Shown here piece by piece: positions 10,956-28,983 of a stretch of 64,000 bases of DNA (positions are counted from its first letter, which is position 1; each line of letters opens with the position of its first letter). The position numbers were made by a program, and so were the translations under genes. The stretch is from Antennarius striatus (lineage: Eukaryota; Chordata; Actinopteri; Lophiiformes; Antennariidae): positions 9,435,973 to 9,499,972 of the forward strand of contig NC_090789.1 of NCBI RefSeq assembly GCF_040054535.1, read 5' to 3'. The notes under the pieces were generated by a model. It worked only from the letters and a program-made list of their open reading frames with translations, made no database searches and was not told the DNA's origin.

Positions 10956-13900
10956 CTAGATCATATTTGCCATTTCTGTGGAGTCTGTCTCTGAGTCGGC
11001 CTCGTTTTCCCTGCAAGAGAAAATAAATTATTCACTCTGTGTTTTGCTTCACTCGTGTACACAAGAGTCAACTCCTGAATCGACAGTGTTACCTCTGTTC
11101 CTGCAACAGTTTGCGGTTGCCTTGCCTCCTCTCCTCATTAATCGGGTACGAGTACAATATGCCCAGGCCGATGATGATGAGAGCCACAGGGGCGGCAGAA
11201 ACCAACAGTTTTAATGTTAAATGAACTTCCTTTGGTTGTGAGCAGCCTCTACTGATGTAACCTGCAAAACTGAAGAGGAATGTAATTACGAGACCGAAAC
11301 CACAAATACTTCATATAGATTTGCATTGCAGGGGAGTGATGCTGAGGAATGTTATCAACTATTGTTGATACTTTTTTAAAAAAAATTTCTTAGATCAAGG
11401 TCTTGATGAGAGAGCATTAGATCACTTCTCAAAGGCCACAACTGCTGTAAAGTCACTCATGTGATTCTACAGCCTTACTGTACTTAATCGAATGGAAGGA
11501 TTTCTTGGCTTTGATGTGGGATTTGCATTCTGCAAGATTTGGCTTAGCCTTAATTTTCTTTTTAAAAAAATCAAAGAACTCCAAGACAATAAGATACCTT
11601 ACAATACAATGTCAATGTACAAAACCCATCGGTATAGAAGTCTTAGAGATTTTCTGCATTTCAACATACCTGGAATTTTGAATACAAACATCGTCCACTT
11701 TAATTGAAAACAATTATAAGTCTTTTTTAGTAATGTAAGTAGTCACATCACACAGGATCACCTTCTGGTTAAAACCCAGGTGACCAGAGGTCAAATCCTC
11801 CCATGATGTCTTTGACTTACAAAAGAATGAATATTTGCTACTCTTAAAGTTAATTAAATATTTTATGTGCATCTTATTTTGTTCTCATGGATTTGGGTAA
11901 AATGTTAATAACATTAAAGTCGAATTTTAGAGGTATGCATCCTATGAGGTCAACATGCATGGTCATGTGTGTTTAAGAGAAAACTTACTCTAAACTGAGA
12001 GTGGAAATGCCGAGGGAGACTCCAGAGGCGAACTTGGTGAAGAAAACATAGAAGGAATAGAATAGAGCTTCGTGGCCGATGGAGTTGGGGTTCTGCACTT
12101 TGAAATCGTCGACAACATCTGGCAGCATAGACCTGCAAAACACAAAAATTTTGAGTTAAATTGTGCGCATATTTCCAATAAGGAAACAAAGAGAAAAACA
12201 AAAGGATAGTGGAGGTTTTACCATGGCAGCAGGAAGGCTGCAGCCACTCCAACTCCAGAGGCAAAAGAGGCGATGTAGGTGACAATGAGGCTGCTCTTCA
12301 CACACACCACCATGATCATGAAGGGAACCACAGACTGGAAAGAAGAGAGACAAAAGATTATCCATCATTTACAGGTTGACATCCAGAATATAATCTCTTA
12401 ACAACACCTAAAAATGACTTTATCTCCACTGGAAATAAACATGGACGAGGTTGTGGGCCTTACCACGGTGCCAGTGTAGACTGCAGTCTTTTTCCCAAAT
12501 CGAGTCAAAAACCACTGCCAGAAGGGAATGGCCAGAGTAGCAGAGACCTGAAAAGAGTAGATGTAGTTAACCAGCTGTCTCGTTGTCTGTTAACATACTA
12601 AAAAAATTCTCGGAAAATTTTTTAAATTCCAAAAAAAGGCCCCTCATTGCATGTCAACATGAGAGGGGGGTCCTGTGTGTTGTGTTACATAACGGTTCAG
12701 ACACGTAAGATTAGATACATTTGTTCCCTCACATCTGCCAAGCATAACAGCGTCAGTGGAAGACAATATAGTCTCTGTGGCTTTTCCCTACACATCGTTG
12801 ACCTCAGTGTGATGCAAACATCACTGCAGGTCGTCCTGCTCCTGTACGGGTCGCCCAGATCCGTTTGGCCACTGAACCTGAATGTTTGACTAAAGTAAAG
12901 ATAACAAAAAGCTGCCTCTCAACAGTACTCTCCCACCTTCTCTCATGATATGAATGAAATACTAAGCTGAGAGATAAAAAAACCCACGCATCATGTCCGC
13001 CTGGCTTCAGTCGTGTGTGTTACAAAAATTACAAAAAAACCCCATTATTGCTTAAAAAAAAGTTTTGTGACGCTTGTCACAATAAGGTTCCTTGTTTCTT
13101 CCATATTTAGGTCATTTTTGTGTTGCGTTAGCAAAATGCGTCACTACTAGGAACCCACAGCGAGCCTTACCGACCTTCCTTCAGTCATCAAACATGACTG
13201 TCAGTTGATAAAGACAAAAAGTTTCTCTTGGCTTTTTTCACATTTAGTTTCTTAAATCCTTTAGATGACACCCCATATGAATGGCAAATCCATAAATGTC
13301 TCTTAGTTTGATTTATTTAACAAATCTCTGTTCAAATATGATTTGACTTTTCATCAAATTCCTGAAGGTGAGGATTAGGACCTCTTAGCACCGATTCTGG
13401 GTAACTGTAATTCCGGGTTTCTGTCAAAGCTGCACTATTGAAGTCATTTCATTAAATAAATGGACTTGAACAAAAAGTATGCTGCCTTGACTCTATAATC
13501 CTTTCCATAAAGTACAAGATCAAACTGTAATCTTTTCAACCTGACTAACACGGACGTTCTCACCCTGAGCATTTGTTCTGTTTGAATGACAGAAGGCATA
13601 TCTATGGATTGATTAAGTTTCACACCAGTCAGAATGTTGGATGTATAAATAAGCATCGTGTGGAAGAAGTTGGGTTTTTTTTCCCAGAGAGAGACAGTCA
13701 GACAGACAGACAGACAGACAGACAGGGAATGAGACGGAGACAGAGAGATAGAAATAGTTGAATGGACAACAAAACATGTCTGCTTTGCTCTCTGTGGGAA
13801 TGGGATGGCATTCAGGCAAAGCAGACATGGATGATGGAAGTGGGCAGCCAGGAGACACTGTTTCTCCCCAGGCAGAGACTGGGCCTGTAAGTGAAGACAG

Positions 13901-16900
13901 TTTATGTGATCGCCCTGGGAGGGAAGCTTTTGTCTGGGGCTAATGGCTTAGCTTATTCCACACAAAGTGTCTGCTCAAGGTTTGATACGCCAGGGGGGGA
14001 AATGTGGTCATTACTATGGAAACAGTGCACCCATTTGTTTGTCTGAAAATGCCACCTGTAAATGTGTATGTATGTGTGTTTGTACTCACCATGATCACCA
14101 GCAGAATATTCTGGAAGTCATTCCTGAAGCCGAGTGTGGAGCTGCAGAACAGGGCAAAGTTTCCCTCCAGGAGCTGCGGGACAAATCACAGAGTCTCAGT
14201 CATATTCTGCGGCCTGAAAACACATGCATCGGCCAACATCGCAGGCGCTAAGTAAACTGTGGCCGGGCACGCAGACCAACAAGACACTGCCAACATGCAA
14301 CATAAGATCGGTCTCCAAAAAGCAAACAGAAGGTGGTCAACAACCGAACAGGTGAGGCTGACATGCTGTGCATTCATTAACTACACTCACAGTTAAATGG
14401 TTTACGTCTTTATACGCACCATGAAAGCCAGAGAGGTGAAGAGGAAAACTGTGACTAGTTTGGCATAGGGTCCATGCCCCATCACCAGCTTAATCCCCTG
14501 GAAGAAAGACATGGGCTCCGACCTGGGACGCGTGGGCTCTGGAAACGTGAAACAAATGAAACAATGACCAAAAATAAGCGAAACGTTGCATCTGCTCAAG
14601 TAGGTTTTCCTGTTGTTTTTTATTTTAAATTTCATTTTACATGAGGAGCTGAACCCAAGCCACCAACATTTTCAGGGGTTTTTATTATTAGAGACACACA
14701 ATGACTTGCAGTTCTCTTTATATCCTCATTTTAGCTTGGAAGAAGAAGAAGAAAAGGAAGGGAAGACTGGCATCTGAATAACAAATAAATGTCTTACCTT
14801 TTTGTTCTCTCACACCAAAGAAGAGAACAACAGCGCAGAGGACGTAGATCAGGCAGATAACACCGGAGGCAATCATGTAAGCCACTCTCTAAAGAAGAGG
14901 ACAAGGAAGATCTTTAGCAGATAGCATCGGTGTTTCTCACTGGTTCATCTTTGAACTGTAACATTATTAGTGTTTAACGTCAAACATGTGACGAGTGAGT
15001 AAATGTGTTTACAGTGTGTTCCAGGGAGATGACCGGCTCTGTGGCATTCAGTTCGTCAGGCTTTGAGGAGTTGATCAAGTCCAACACAGGGTCATCCGGT
15101 CCAGGAAGGCAAGGAGCGTTCGCCATACCGACGATCTGGCCCTGGATGGCCGTACCCAGGAGGGTGCCGAGCACCTCGACCGTCATCCCTGGTTGGAGGG
15201 AAATATGGGAGACGTGTATTATTAAAGGAGCGACCTGTCGGAAGAGTTCATGACAAACAGTTTTACATGCTGACCGTGACACTCACTGTAAGCCGTGGCC
15301 GAGTCCCTTTCTTTCTGCTCGGAGCTGATGAACATGGTGAGGGCAGAGTATGGCACATGGAAACACTGTTCAACCAAAGACAAAAAAGGGGAAGAAGGTG
15401 AAAAAAAGAACTCTTAATCTTGTCACACAGGGACGTACAAAATGTAATTGTTCAACATGATGGGGAAGTTTGTTTCCTTCTCATTCTGGAAATAGTTAGG
15501 CAAACCTCCTGGCTCTGACCATGTTTAAGAATATCAACCTACCATTACTTGTAATAATTCATTGATTACAGTATTTTTCGCACTATAAAGCGCACCTAAA
15601 AGCCTTTAATTTTCTCAAAACCTCATAAGTGCGCCTTATATTTGAAAAAAGTGTTGAAAGTAGGCCATTCATTGAAGGTACACCTCATCAAATGTGCCTT
15701 ATAATCCAGTGTGTTTTATAATCCAGTGCACTTTATATGTTTGTTTTGGTTTTTTTTAGATAGACCATTCATTGAAGGTGTGCCTTATAATCCAGTGTGC
15801 CTTATAGTGAGAAAAATACTGTTAAGAATTTACAAACAAAATATTACAGTAAGATTCTTTGTTATTCCTTGTGTTGATCAACTGCAATATATAATTTAAT
15901 CACTTCTTTTTGACCCCAAAATAATAAGTAATGTATTATTAATAATACAAGTGCAGAAACTATGTGCAATAGAGAGTCATGGGTTATTGTCCAACAGCAG
16001 GAAACATCAAATCAACACGGAGTGAGAGTGTGTATAGATGTCGTGCTCACAGTCTGGAGGGTCTGGAAGGCGCAGTAGCAGAACAGGTACCAGATGACTT
16101 TGTTGTTCTCAAAGGGGGGGACGTACCAAATGAGGAAATATGTAAGCACAGCAAAAGGGGTCGACAGCAAAATCCTTCAGATGGACAAAAGAGGGAAAAA
16201 GAAGGAGAAGAGACGACAGCATTAGTGGATGAAAACACGACCACTGAAGCGTGAAACAAAATTGTGAACAAATTGTGGATATTAAACATTCTGTCAATGC
16301 CAACACGTCTTCACAAGGATTCTCACTATCAGAAAGGGAGTTTCTGATGTTCACATGCATGACAGATTGAGTTTCCGGTACGGCTGGAGACGACAGTGAT
16401 GTGAGGGAACCTGCCAGACAAGGCAACATTTGAGCCTGACTTTCACACACACACATCTTCCCATGACTAAGAATGAATTCGTTCTGTGCTGCAAATAAAA
16501 GTGTGTCATTCTTTATACATGTGTCAAATATCTTAAAAATTATGAGATCATGATCAGGAAAATAAAATAATTAATAAAAAACTGGAGCAGAATTTCATAA
16601 GTTCCTCCCTTATTCCTGTGATCTGATCTTTACTGTGCAAATATAGAATTGTTGAGATGGACCACGCCTCAGAAAAGAAGTAGAACAAAAAAAAAAAAAG
16701 AAGTCCGGCTTGTGAAACAGGAAACAGCATTAGCATCAATCGTATCACTCCTTCACCTCAGGTGACACATCCTTATCGGACATGAGGGGGAAGTCATTAA
16801 GATACGATTCAACTACCAAAAGTGTGCGATTGTGAAAACCTTCGTCAACAAAGCAGTGACTCATACTTAATAAAAAAAAAATTCTAACTACTTTTCACTT

Positions 16901-19900
16901 GTAAATATTTCTATCAAACAATATTTGCTTCGTACAGGGAAGTGTAGAGAAAATAACGCTTGTCCTACAAGCGGCGGAGTTAACGACACAGATGTAAAGA
17001 CTGACTGGGAGTGGTGCAGGCGTGGTGATCAAGTCAAAGCAAGTGTTTTCTAGACAACGTGAGATGGAATTCTTTTTTTTTTATAGTAAATTACAAACTG
17101 TACTTGATTGAACTCGTTTTTCTCATGCACATGGAGTTTGTAACCAACTCGCAAACTGCAGTGACAAAGAAGTCCATATAAGCCCCTCTGTGAGTCACTG
17201 AAATAGCTGTGCTGACTAAAGGGGGATGGAGAAGGGTTCACCTCGTAGGTGACACCCTGATGCCCATCAATCTCAACCAAGAACTAGATTTACACAGCAG
17301 TCACTACATTCTTTATTTCGGGCTGGGTGAGCAAAATTAAAAAAAAATGAAGTTAGGCCTTGAATGAGGGTTTCATTTGTTGGCCCTTCAATAAAACTAA
17401 CTGCTTCATGTGATGTTTATGTGGGGGGGGGGAAAGTGCAATACTGAGGTACAACGCCCACATCCATAATTACAAGACACTAGATTTGGCTTTGAGATCC
17501 TAAAAAGGCAGTCAGATTTTAAATAGTAATTTCAACCTTAAATACAAAAGACATTATTTTAAGTGACCATTATTTTGGAAATAAACCTGTAATCTGTTAG
17601 CCAACCACAATAGTAAAACCAATTCAACAGTTGAACTTTTGTAACCTCCCGGATTCCACGGCCAGCCTTAAAAACCCTAAGGGCATGTCGGATATGATAT
17701 CTGACACACCATTGGCTCATTTTTGTGGTGTGTTGTGGGCTGGACCAATGAGAGGCCAGCATGACTTGATCTACCCTCCCCCACTTCCTAAACACGGAAA
17801 TGGAGCAGCGATTCCTCCCTACGCTCAGACAAGCTCACTCATATCCTCACATCTTTTATGACTTAACCGCACACAATGTTACTGAGCATGCCAATCATTC
17901 CTCCATCCTTTCTGCACCTACGCCCACATCCACTCCACAGTTCTTCAGAATACACTGGTGAGACACACCTCACTTTGCAAGAGTGGCTCGTTTTAACAGA
18001 TAACATCAGCATCTTGATATTGACTGATAATTACAATAATCTGCTTTTTTTTCTACTCATAATAAACACGCAAATCTACTGTAAAACGTGACACAAGTTT
18101 TGATTGCTAGCATTGTAAATCTGTGAAAATGCTTAAATCTAGAAATGTATAGTGTTCATATTATACATATTAACTTACAATTTATCAGTGCAACTATTAT
18201 TGTCTATTATTGTAATTACAAATCCTCCATGGCGTACAGGGAAGTTATTTCAACACATTTTGCAAATCTGTAACTACAAAAGCTTGATTTCATTCACAAT
18301 GACACACATCTCACATAAAGGGGAACTCATCTGCATTCTAAATTTGTGTTTTGTACATGTTTTCATGCACACAACACACACACACACACACTGCACTCAA
18401 TATCAACATAAGACACTGAAGATGAAACCATAAGGGGCATTCAAGACTGAATTCATTTCCATATTGTGTTTATTCTTTTACACACTGAAAAAGCAACATG
18501 GGATATATTACTTTTAATTAAGCAGACACCAGATGGAGATATAGGGAGTTTGTCCTGCATATCCCCATGGTGTCATTCTATTCACATCCAAGACCCTCTG
18601 GGACAAGGTGCCTTATCAAAGTGTCAATTTCTCCCTAGTAATTCACTTCGTGTTCCCAAAAGACTAACATGACAGCAGTTCAAAAATAACCCTAGCATGG
18701 AGTGGAGACTACTTATAACCTGCACCATACCTCTCGCATAGCAGTGTAAATTTCCAAGAAGGTCTGTACAGTATATCTTTTTAGACTATGCAAGGGCCAA
18801 AGTCTAACAGTCATGCAATATTCAAGAAAGTCCAATAACTCAGAAGTGATAAAAACAAGTAGCCTGCTTATAGGTTAGGGCGGAGATGTAGGGGAGGTGA
18901 AGCTGAAAAGAATAGCTTTACTTTGAAAGATCTCTGATCCCAGGCCTCCCACTCCCTTACCCCAAAAGTGTAAAAGTTAGACTATTTGTTCTGGGGAATC
19001 ACTCAACTCAGAGAACAGAAGAAAAAAACCTGAAACCTGAAGTCCGTTGCATTTATTTGTTCCACACTTTTGTCATGCTTTTCAGTGGATTTCATCAAGG
19101 TCTGTAGGCAGAGCAGTGTGTGTGTCTATGTGTGTGCTTATTTGTATGTGTTTATGTGGCAGGCGTTGGTGGTAACCATGTGTTTGCGGCATGACAAAGT
19201 AATGCAGTAGTAATTGCATCATCATGAATTACTGTACTGTACAACCAAATGGGAATATTCCTCTTACAAAGTCCTACCTCTGTAGTAACTACATTCAACA
19301 AAATGTATATGTAATCAATCATATTAATCAATATTCAATGCAGCTCACAGTTCCTAGCAGGAAATTCAACATACCAGGGCATCATGCGTCCGAAACGTGT
19401 CCATCGGCTTCTGGAGACCAGGAAGCCGACCGTGGGGTCCGTGATGGCGTCCCACGCTCGGCCAACAAACAGGATGATGGACGCGTAGAATGGATCCAGC
19501 TGGTGACGGAGAGGACACAAAGATTAGTACTGATGTGGTTGTAAAAGGGCGATTCATGTTAGACAGCACAAAAACATCACACATACACAAATTCCTAACA
19601 TAAAAATATCATTCAGGGCACAATACAGTATCATTCCTAGAATGACGGACTGGCGTGAGCAATCTGACATATCATGCATGGCCTGAAGTTGTGTCATTGA
19701 ACTGTTGAGCAATTTGCTGACGCTTTGAAACAGATTAAACTGGCCTTTATGGTGAGTAGTTATCAGCTTGTTGTAAGGTGATAGTCAAAATACAGTACTT
19801 GGCAGGAAACAAGTCAAATAGCGAACGTGCCCCTTGCCAACTCTGCCCGTCTGTTGGTTATCGAGCGCTGAGCTGAGGTGACAAGTGAAAGCGAGGAGGG

Positions 19901-22900
19901 ATGAAGGCTCCACTCCCGTCAGTTTGCACCACGCTGCGTCATCCAATCAACTCTTCATCAACAATCTGCAGCCGGACAAAACTGAACCCTGAGAAACAAT
20001 TGACTTACACACTGTTTTGAAATTGACCGTCAAATTAGTGTCAGAATCCATTAAAGTCCGTCGGCTTCACACCATGCTGCCCCTCCTTCTCTTTTTACAG
20101 GACAAGCTTGTGTAAGCCTTTTACTATCGAGCAGCTCCATCCTGGAGTCAATAATGGAAACTATAGAGAAAGTTTTTCCACCTCTTCGTTTTTCCAAGAT
20201 AATCACCTCCTTTGTTGGTGAGACTTGGCAGGCACAGTGTCACTATGTCCCATGTGTGCCCTCATGGGAGAGGTGCCTTGAGGGCACACATGTAAAACTC
20301 CTTGTCCTCAAGTCTGTAAATGCCACAATATACAGTATACTGTGGCAGAACACAGAGTACTAGATGGACAGCAGGGGGGGAGCAGTAGGATCCAATTCCC
20401 GCTAAGGTGGTCCTTTGGCGGCAGCGGGGCATTTATATTTAACCCTGTGTTATAAAAGTTACACAAAACATCTGGACACATATGACAACTTCAGCCAACT
20501 CACCTGAGCAACATCCAGTAGGTAAATCTGCAGAAAAAACCCAAGAGCACTTCCTGTCATCTGGTAGGGCGCTCCACCGATGGCATAGCACAGCTTGTTG
20601 CAGATTGACAACCTGTTGCCATGTTCATGCTGAGGACGAACAATAAAAAAAAAAAAATCATCAGGTTAAGTTATGCACTCCATTAATCATAAAGTAGAAC
20701 CAATGATGAGAGAAATTTATACATTGGCAGACATAATTCTGATTACTGTGATGATTCCTATCATATAACCAATCAAATTTATATTCATAAGTATATTACA
20801 AACTGAAATTTGTCTACAAACATTTTCAGTCCTGACCAGGCCCAAGCCCTTACAAGTATAGGGGAGGTTTATTCTGCAGCAATGACGACAGCACATTCAT
20901 TGTAATATGGTGAATGCAAGTCCACATTATACAGTTCCATACCTGGCAAAAAGATAACCATCATGTGGCTAATTTGGCAGAAGTTAGGGACAACCACATG
21001 AAAACAAGAAGCCCGTGGTCATTAACAAGTACTCATTCTTCTCCACTGACTTCACTGTGGATGTAACAATTTCCTAAGCAGACGATGCCTCCAATAGGAA
21101 CACAAATCTCTGTTGTGTAGTGCCAGGTCATGACAACACCATGCTGTCAGACACACCTAAAGTCAGGGTGACAGCGTCTTGGCAACAGACTGAACTGGCT
21201 TCAGATCCAAACAGACGCCTGCCAGTTTAACCAGGGTTCTGACCACAGCTGGCCACAGAGGGATGAAAACACACCCTCCTCCCAGGCCAATCAAAAGTTC
21301 ATGTTTGATGCAGCATAACGGAATCTAATTTTAAGCTTTAGACATGACAAAAGATGGCATCATGAGTGTGTAAATCACAGACACGTTTCAGTGCTCCTCA
21401 TTCACCTCATTGGCATGTGATGAAAGCAGAACCTGTTTCATCCATCACGCCACAGCACAGAATGTCACTACGACTATTTTGATGAACCAACCTGCTGGTA
21501 CATCCAACCAAGCCTTTTGTTAAGGTAACAAAAAGCGCGCTGAAATACTAACCTACTACAGTCAAAAGAATTAAAGCGGTTACTCGGATTAATAGATGGT
21601 ATTACGAAAGTTGCTGATTTAATCTCATCAGAATGAATAGAGTCACCACAAGAAAGTTGTCTCTTCCAAAGACGTGTACCATTCATCTCTTGCCAGTTGT
21701 GTTGTTATTTTCTACATAGGTGTGTGATATATGCACCTGCAGTAGAAAAATGTGTGGTGGCAGTGTTACTTCACATCCTCTGCTTTACACATTTATACCA
21801 GAGAAGGAACATGCCTGCTGATATTTCACGTTTGTTTTATGTAATTTAATGATGTTTCCTGAACGTGGCATGATACCTGACTACCTGTTACTATTACTAC
21901 TAATGAATCTACTTGTTAGCACCAGTGCGAGCAGCAATGACATGTTATCACCGATATGCAACACACACTTGGGAAGACACACACACCCTTGTGTGTAGAT
22001 AATGAATAGGAGTCAATACTGACTGAAGAAAGGGGGCATGTCTGATCGTCCGGCTGACACGTCGCCTCGCTGGGTGCTCCCTGCTACATCCACACGGGAA
22101 TTACCCGCGAACGAGGGCTCCAAATACCACATTTTCTATATTTACCGATAACCAAAGATGGACTTTTAAATTAAAAAAAAAAAAGATTTAGATTTTGTTC
22201 AAATGGTCGTAATTTCGTGTGGCCAGAGGTTTCGGTTTAACTGAGCCCCTGAACGCAGCACCAGAACACCGTGTTGTGGTGAGTCTCAACCCCGAGCCTG
22301 AACCTCACAATTCCCGATTAACTGCAGTGAAAATGGCCGTAAAACTGGAAACGGCGACTTCAGACATTGGAGAAACAATTATGAAATTGTAATTCTAACG
22401 AAAATTTAATATAAAAGAGGATATTATCGGATCTAATGTTAAAGCAGTATAATTTTACTGACAATCTAAAAACTGCGACTCACATCTATAAGGTCTGTTT
22501 CATTTAAACCATTTGAAGAGTCTGTCGTGAGGACGGAATAAAGGCTGGAATAACGTTAATTTGACATCTTAAATTAATTTATGTATTCAATTTCATTTTT
22601 TTACCAACGATTTCATTCATTCAACAATGAATTTAGCCACCATTAAGGCGTATTTCGGTCAACTCCAGTGAAGATTTACGACAATGAGCACCCCGCGTCT
22701 CAGACGACGTGAACGAACGTGACTCACGGCCTGGAAATGTCAGACATGAGCTCCATTCATTCAAATCCTCAAACCAGCATGTTTCTACGTCTTGTGGAGC
22801 CTGATGTGGTGATCGATGAATGAAAAAAAAAGAAAAGAATTATTATATTTTGAATTTGAATGAATTTACCTTCCTGGCCAGCTTGATGGCATCCGAGCTG

Positions 22901-22959
22901 GGCGGTTTATTCAATAAGCTGGCATTGGAGTATTGTTCGCCTCCTTCTCCTTTCGCCAT
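10956..22959 (-). CDS. mfsd2a: Sodium-dependent lysophosphatidylcholine symporter 1 (Mfsd2a), 14 coding exons
   Basis: Minus-strand exons: 22959-22870, 20629-20504, 19499-19375, 16174-16051, 15365-15287, 15188-15013, 14888-14798, 14538-14420, 14173-14090, 12547-12464, 12334-12222, 12132-11989, 11269-11093 and 11010-10956. All borders are GT/AG and phases agree, giving 528 residues (human about 530-543). The protein is a 12-helix major facilitator that carries lysophosphatidylcholine-bound DHA into cells with sodium, notably at the blood-brain barrier. Conserved features: MAKGEG start, [10 protein letters not shown] with acidic residues D89 and D93, [31 protein letters not shown] with K437, and the SETDSTE tail ahead of a TAG stop. 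The large extracellular loop keeps two N-glycosylation sequons, N221 (NSS) and N229 (NAT). Intron 3 is the longest at 3.2 kb. Whether this is the a or b teleost duplicate cannot be told here. It is divergent from mycl, with about 29 kb between them. Confidence 0.95.
12548..14089 (-). other. mfsd2a: mfsd2a intron 9
   Basis: A 1.5 kb intron. It contains a short CAGA tract near 13694-13725 and otherwise no recognised feature. Confidence 0.7.
13694..13725. repeat. (CAGA)n microsatellite
   Basis: About seven CAGA units in mfsd2a intron 9. Confidence 0.9.
15569..15821. mobile_element. Short DNA-transposon MITE in mfsd2a intron 4
   Basis: The ends form inverted repeats: the left CAGTATTTTTCGCACTATAA matches the reverse complement of the right end (CAGTATTTTTCTCACTATAA). 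TTA lies on both sides (15566-15568 and 15822-15824), suggesting a 3 bp duplication; a 2 bp TA event is less well matched on the right. The 253 bp interior is built of diverged repeats of the ends and has no coding capacity. The superfamily is not settled. Confidence 0.75.
16175..19374 (-). other. mfsd2a: mfsd2a intron 3
   Basis: A 3.2 kb intron without recognised elements beyond short CA runs near 18375. First-half introns of this kind often hold enhancers, but nothing in the sequence proves it. Confidence 0.7.
20251..20292. repeat. Perfect 14 bp inverted repeat in mfsd2a intron 2
   Basis: CATGTGTGCCCTCA at 20251-20264 is the exact reverse complement of 20279-20292, with a 14-base loop. It lies just beyond mfsd2a exon 2, inside intron 1 as transcribed. 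Confidence 0.8.
20630..22869 (-). other. mfsd2a: mfsd2a intron 1
   Basis: A 2.2 kb first intron between the 30-codon first coding exon and exon 2. It is AT-rich and no transposon ends were recognised. Confidence 0.7.
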
Positions 22960-23340
22960 AGTAGAATATCTTCTGTCTTGGTTTGGTCACAGAATTGTTA
23001 GAAATATCAAAAACGGTCAGATCTGTCGTGCTCTACTATCTGTTAGAAAACTGAGAAGACGCCGTGACAGAAAGGCTGGCTGTAGTAATATTCAGAGTTC
23101 CCCGCCCATTGCAACGTGCAATTCACCCCATGTTTGGCCCCGCCCCCCTGATGGGCGGGGCACTGCGTGGCAGCCGCGCGTGCGTACCCGGACGTCCATA
23201 TCATCAAGTCGCACCCGCCAAACTGGAAAGATGCAGCCTGGACGGAAGGGGTTTCGCAAGAAATTGTGCGTTATCAGCTTCTCTTCACGTTTTGATGATT
23301 CAAAGAGAAGGAAGCTGGGCCGTCGCTGCACGTGAATGTA
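22960..23340 (-). promoter_or_regulatory. mfsd2a: mfsd2a promoter region with paired GC boxes
   Basis: The region upstream of ATG 22959 turns CG-rich around 23090-23230. It carries Sp1/KLF-type GC boxes on both strands: GCCCCGCCC at 23137-23145 and GGGCGGGGC at 23153-23161, a perfect 9 bp inverted repeat with a 7-base spacer. Another CCGCCC lies at 23102. No TATA box suits the start. Promoter function is inferred from position and composition. Confidence 0.5.
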
Positions 23341-23346
23341 CCTATA

Positions 23347-28773
<5,427 letters not shown>

Positions 28774-28781
28774 TTCTAGAG

Positions 28782-28975
28782 TGGGGGTGTCAAACTCGAT
28801 CACACAAGGGGACGAAAATTCAAGACACAGCACATGTTGCAGATCAAATAGTCATTACATTTATTGTTCCAGCAATATTTTGACCTGAAAAGGTCCATTT
28901 GAAAAGATTATAACAGTTTTTTTTCTCAATAAAATAGTTGGGTGATTCAGCTGGGCCATGAGTTTGACACAGGAG
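28782..28975. mobile_element. hAT-type MITE with 8 bp target duplication
   Basis: The left end TGGGGGTGTCAAACTC mirrors the right end GAGTTTGACACAGGAG with a few changes; the inner TGTCAAACTC is perfect. Flanks TTCTAGAG (28774-28781) and CTCTAGAG (28976-28983) form an 8 bp duplication with one mismatch, around the TCTAGA core favoured by Charlie-like hAT elements. The 194 bp copy has no coding capacity. Confidence 0.8.
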
Positions 28976-28983
28976 CTCTAGAG

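Noticed and set aside
22820-23335. A 171-codon plus-strand frame
   Set aside because: It overlaps mfsd2a exon 1 and promoter in antisense and is open mainly because of local composition.
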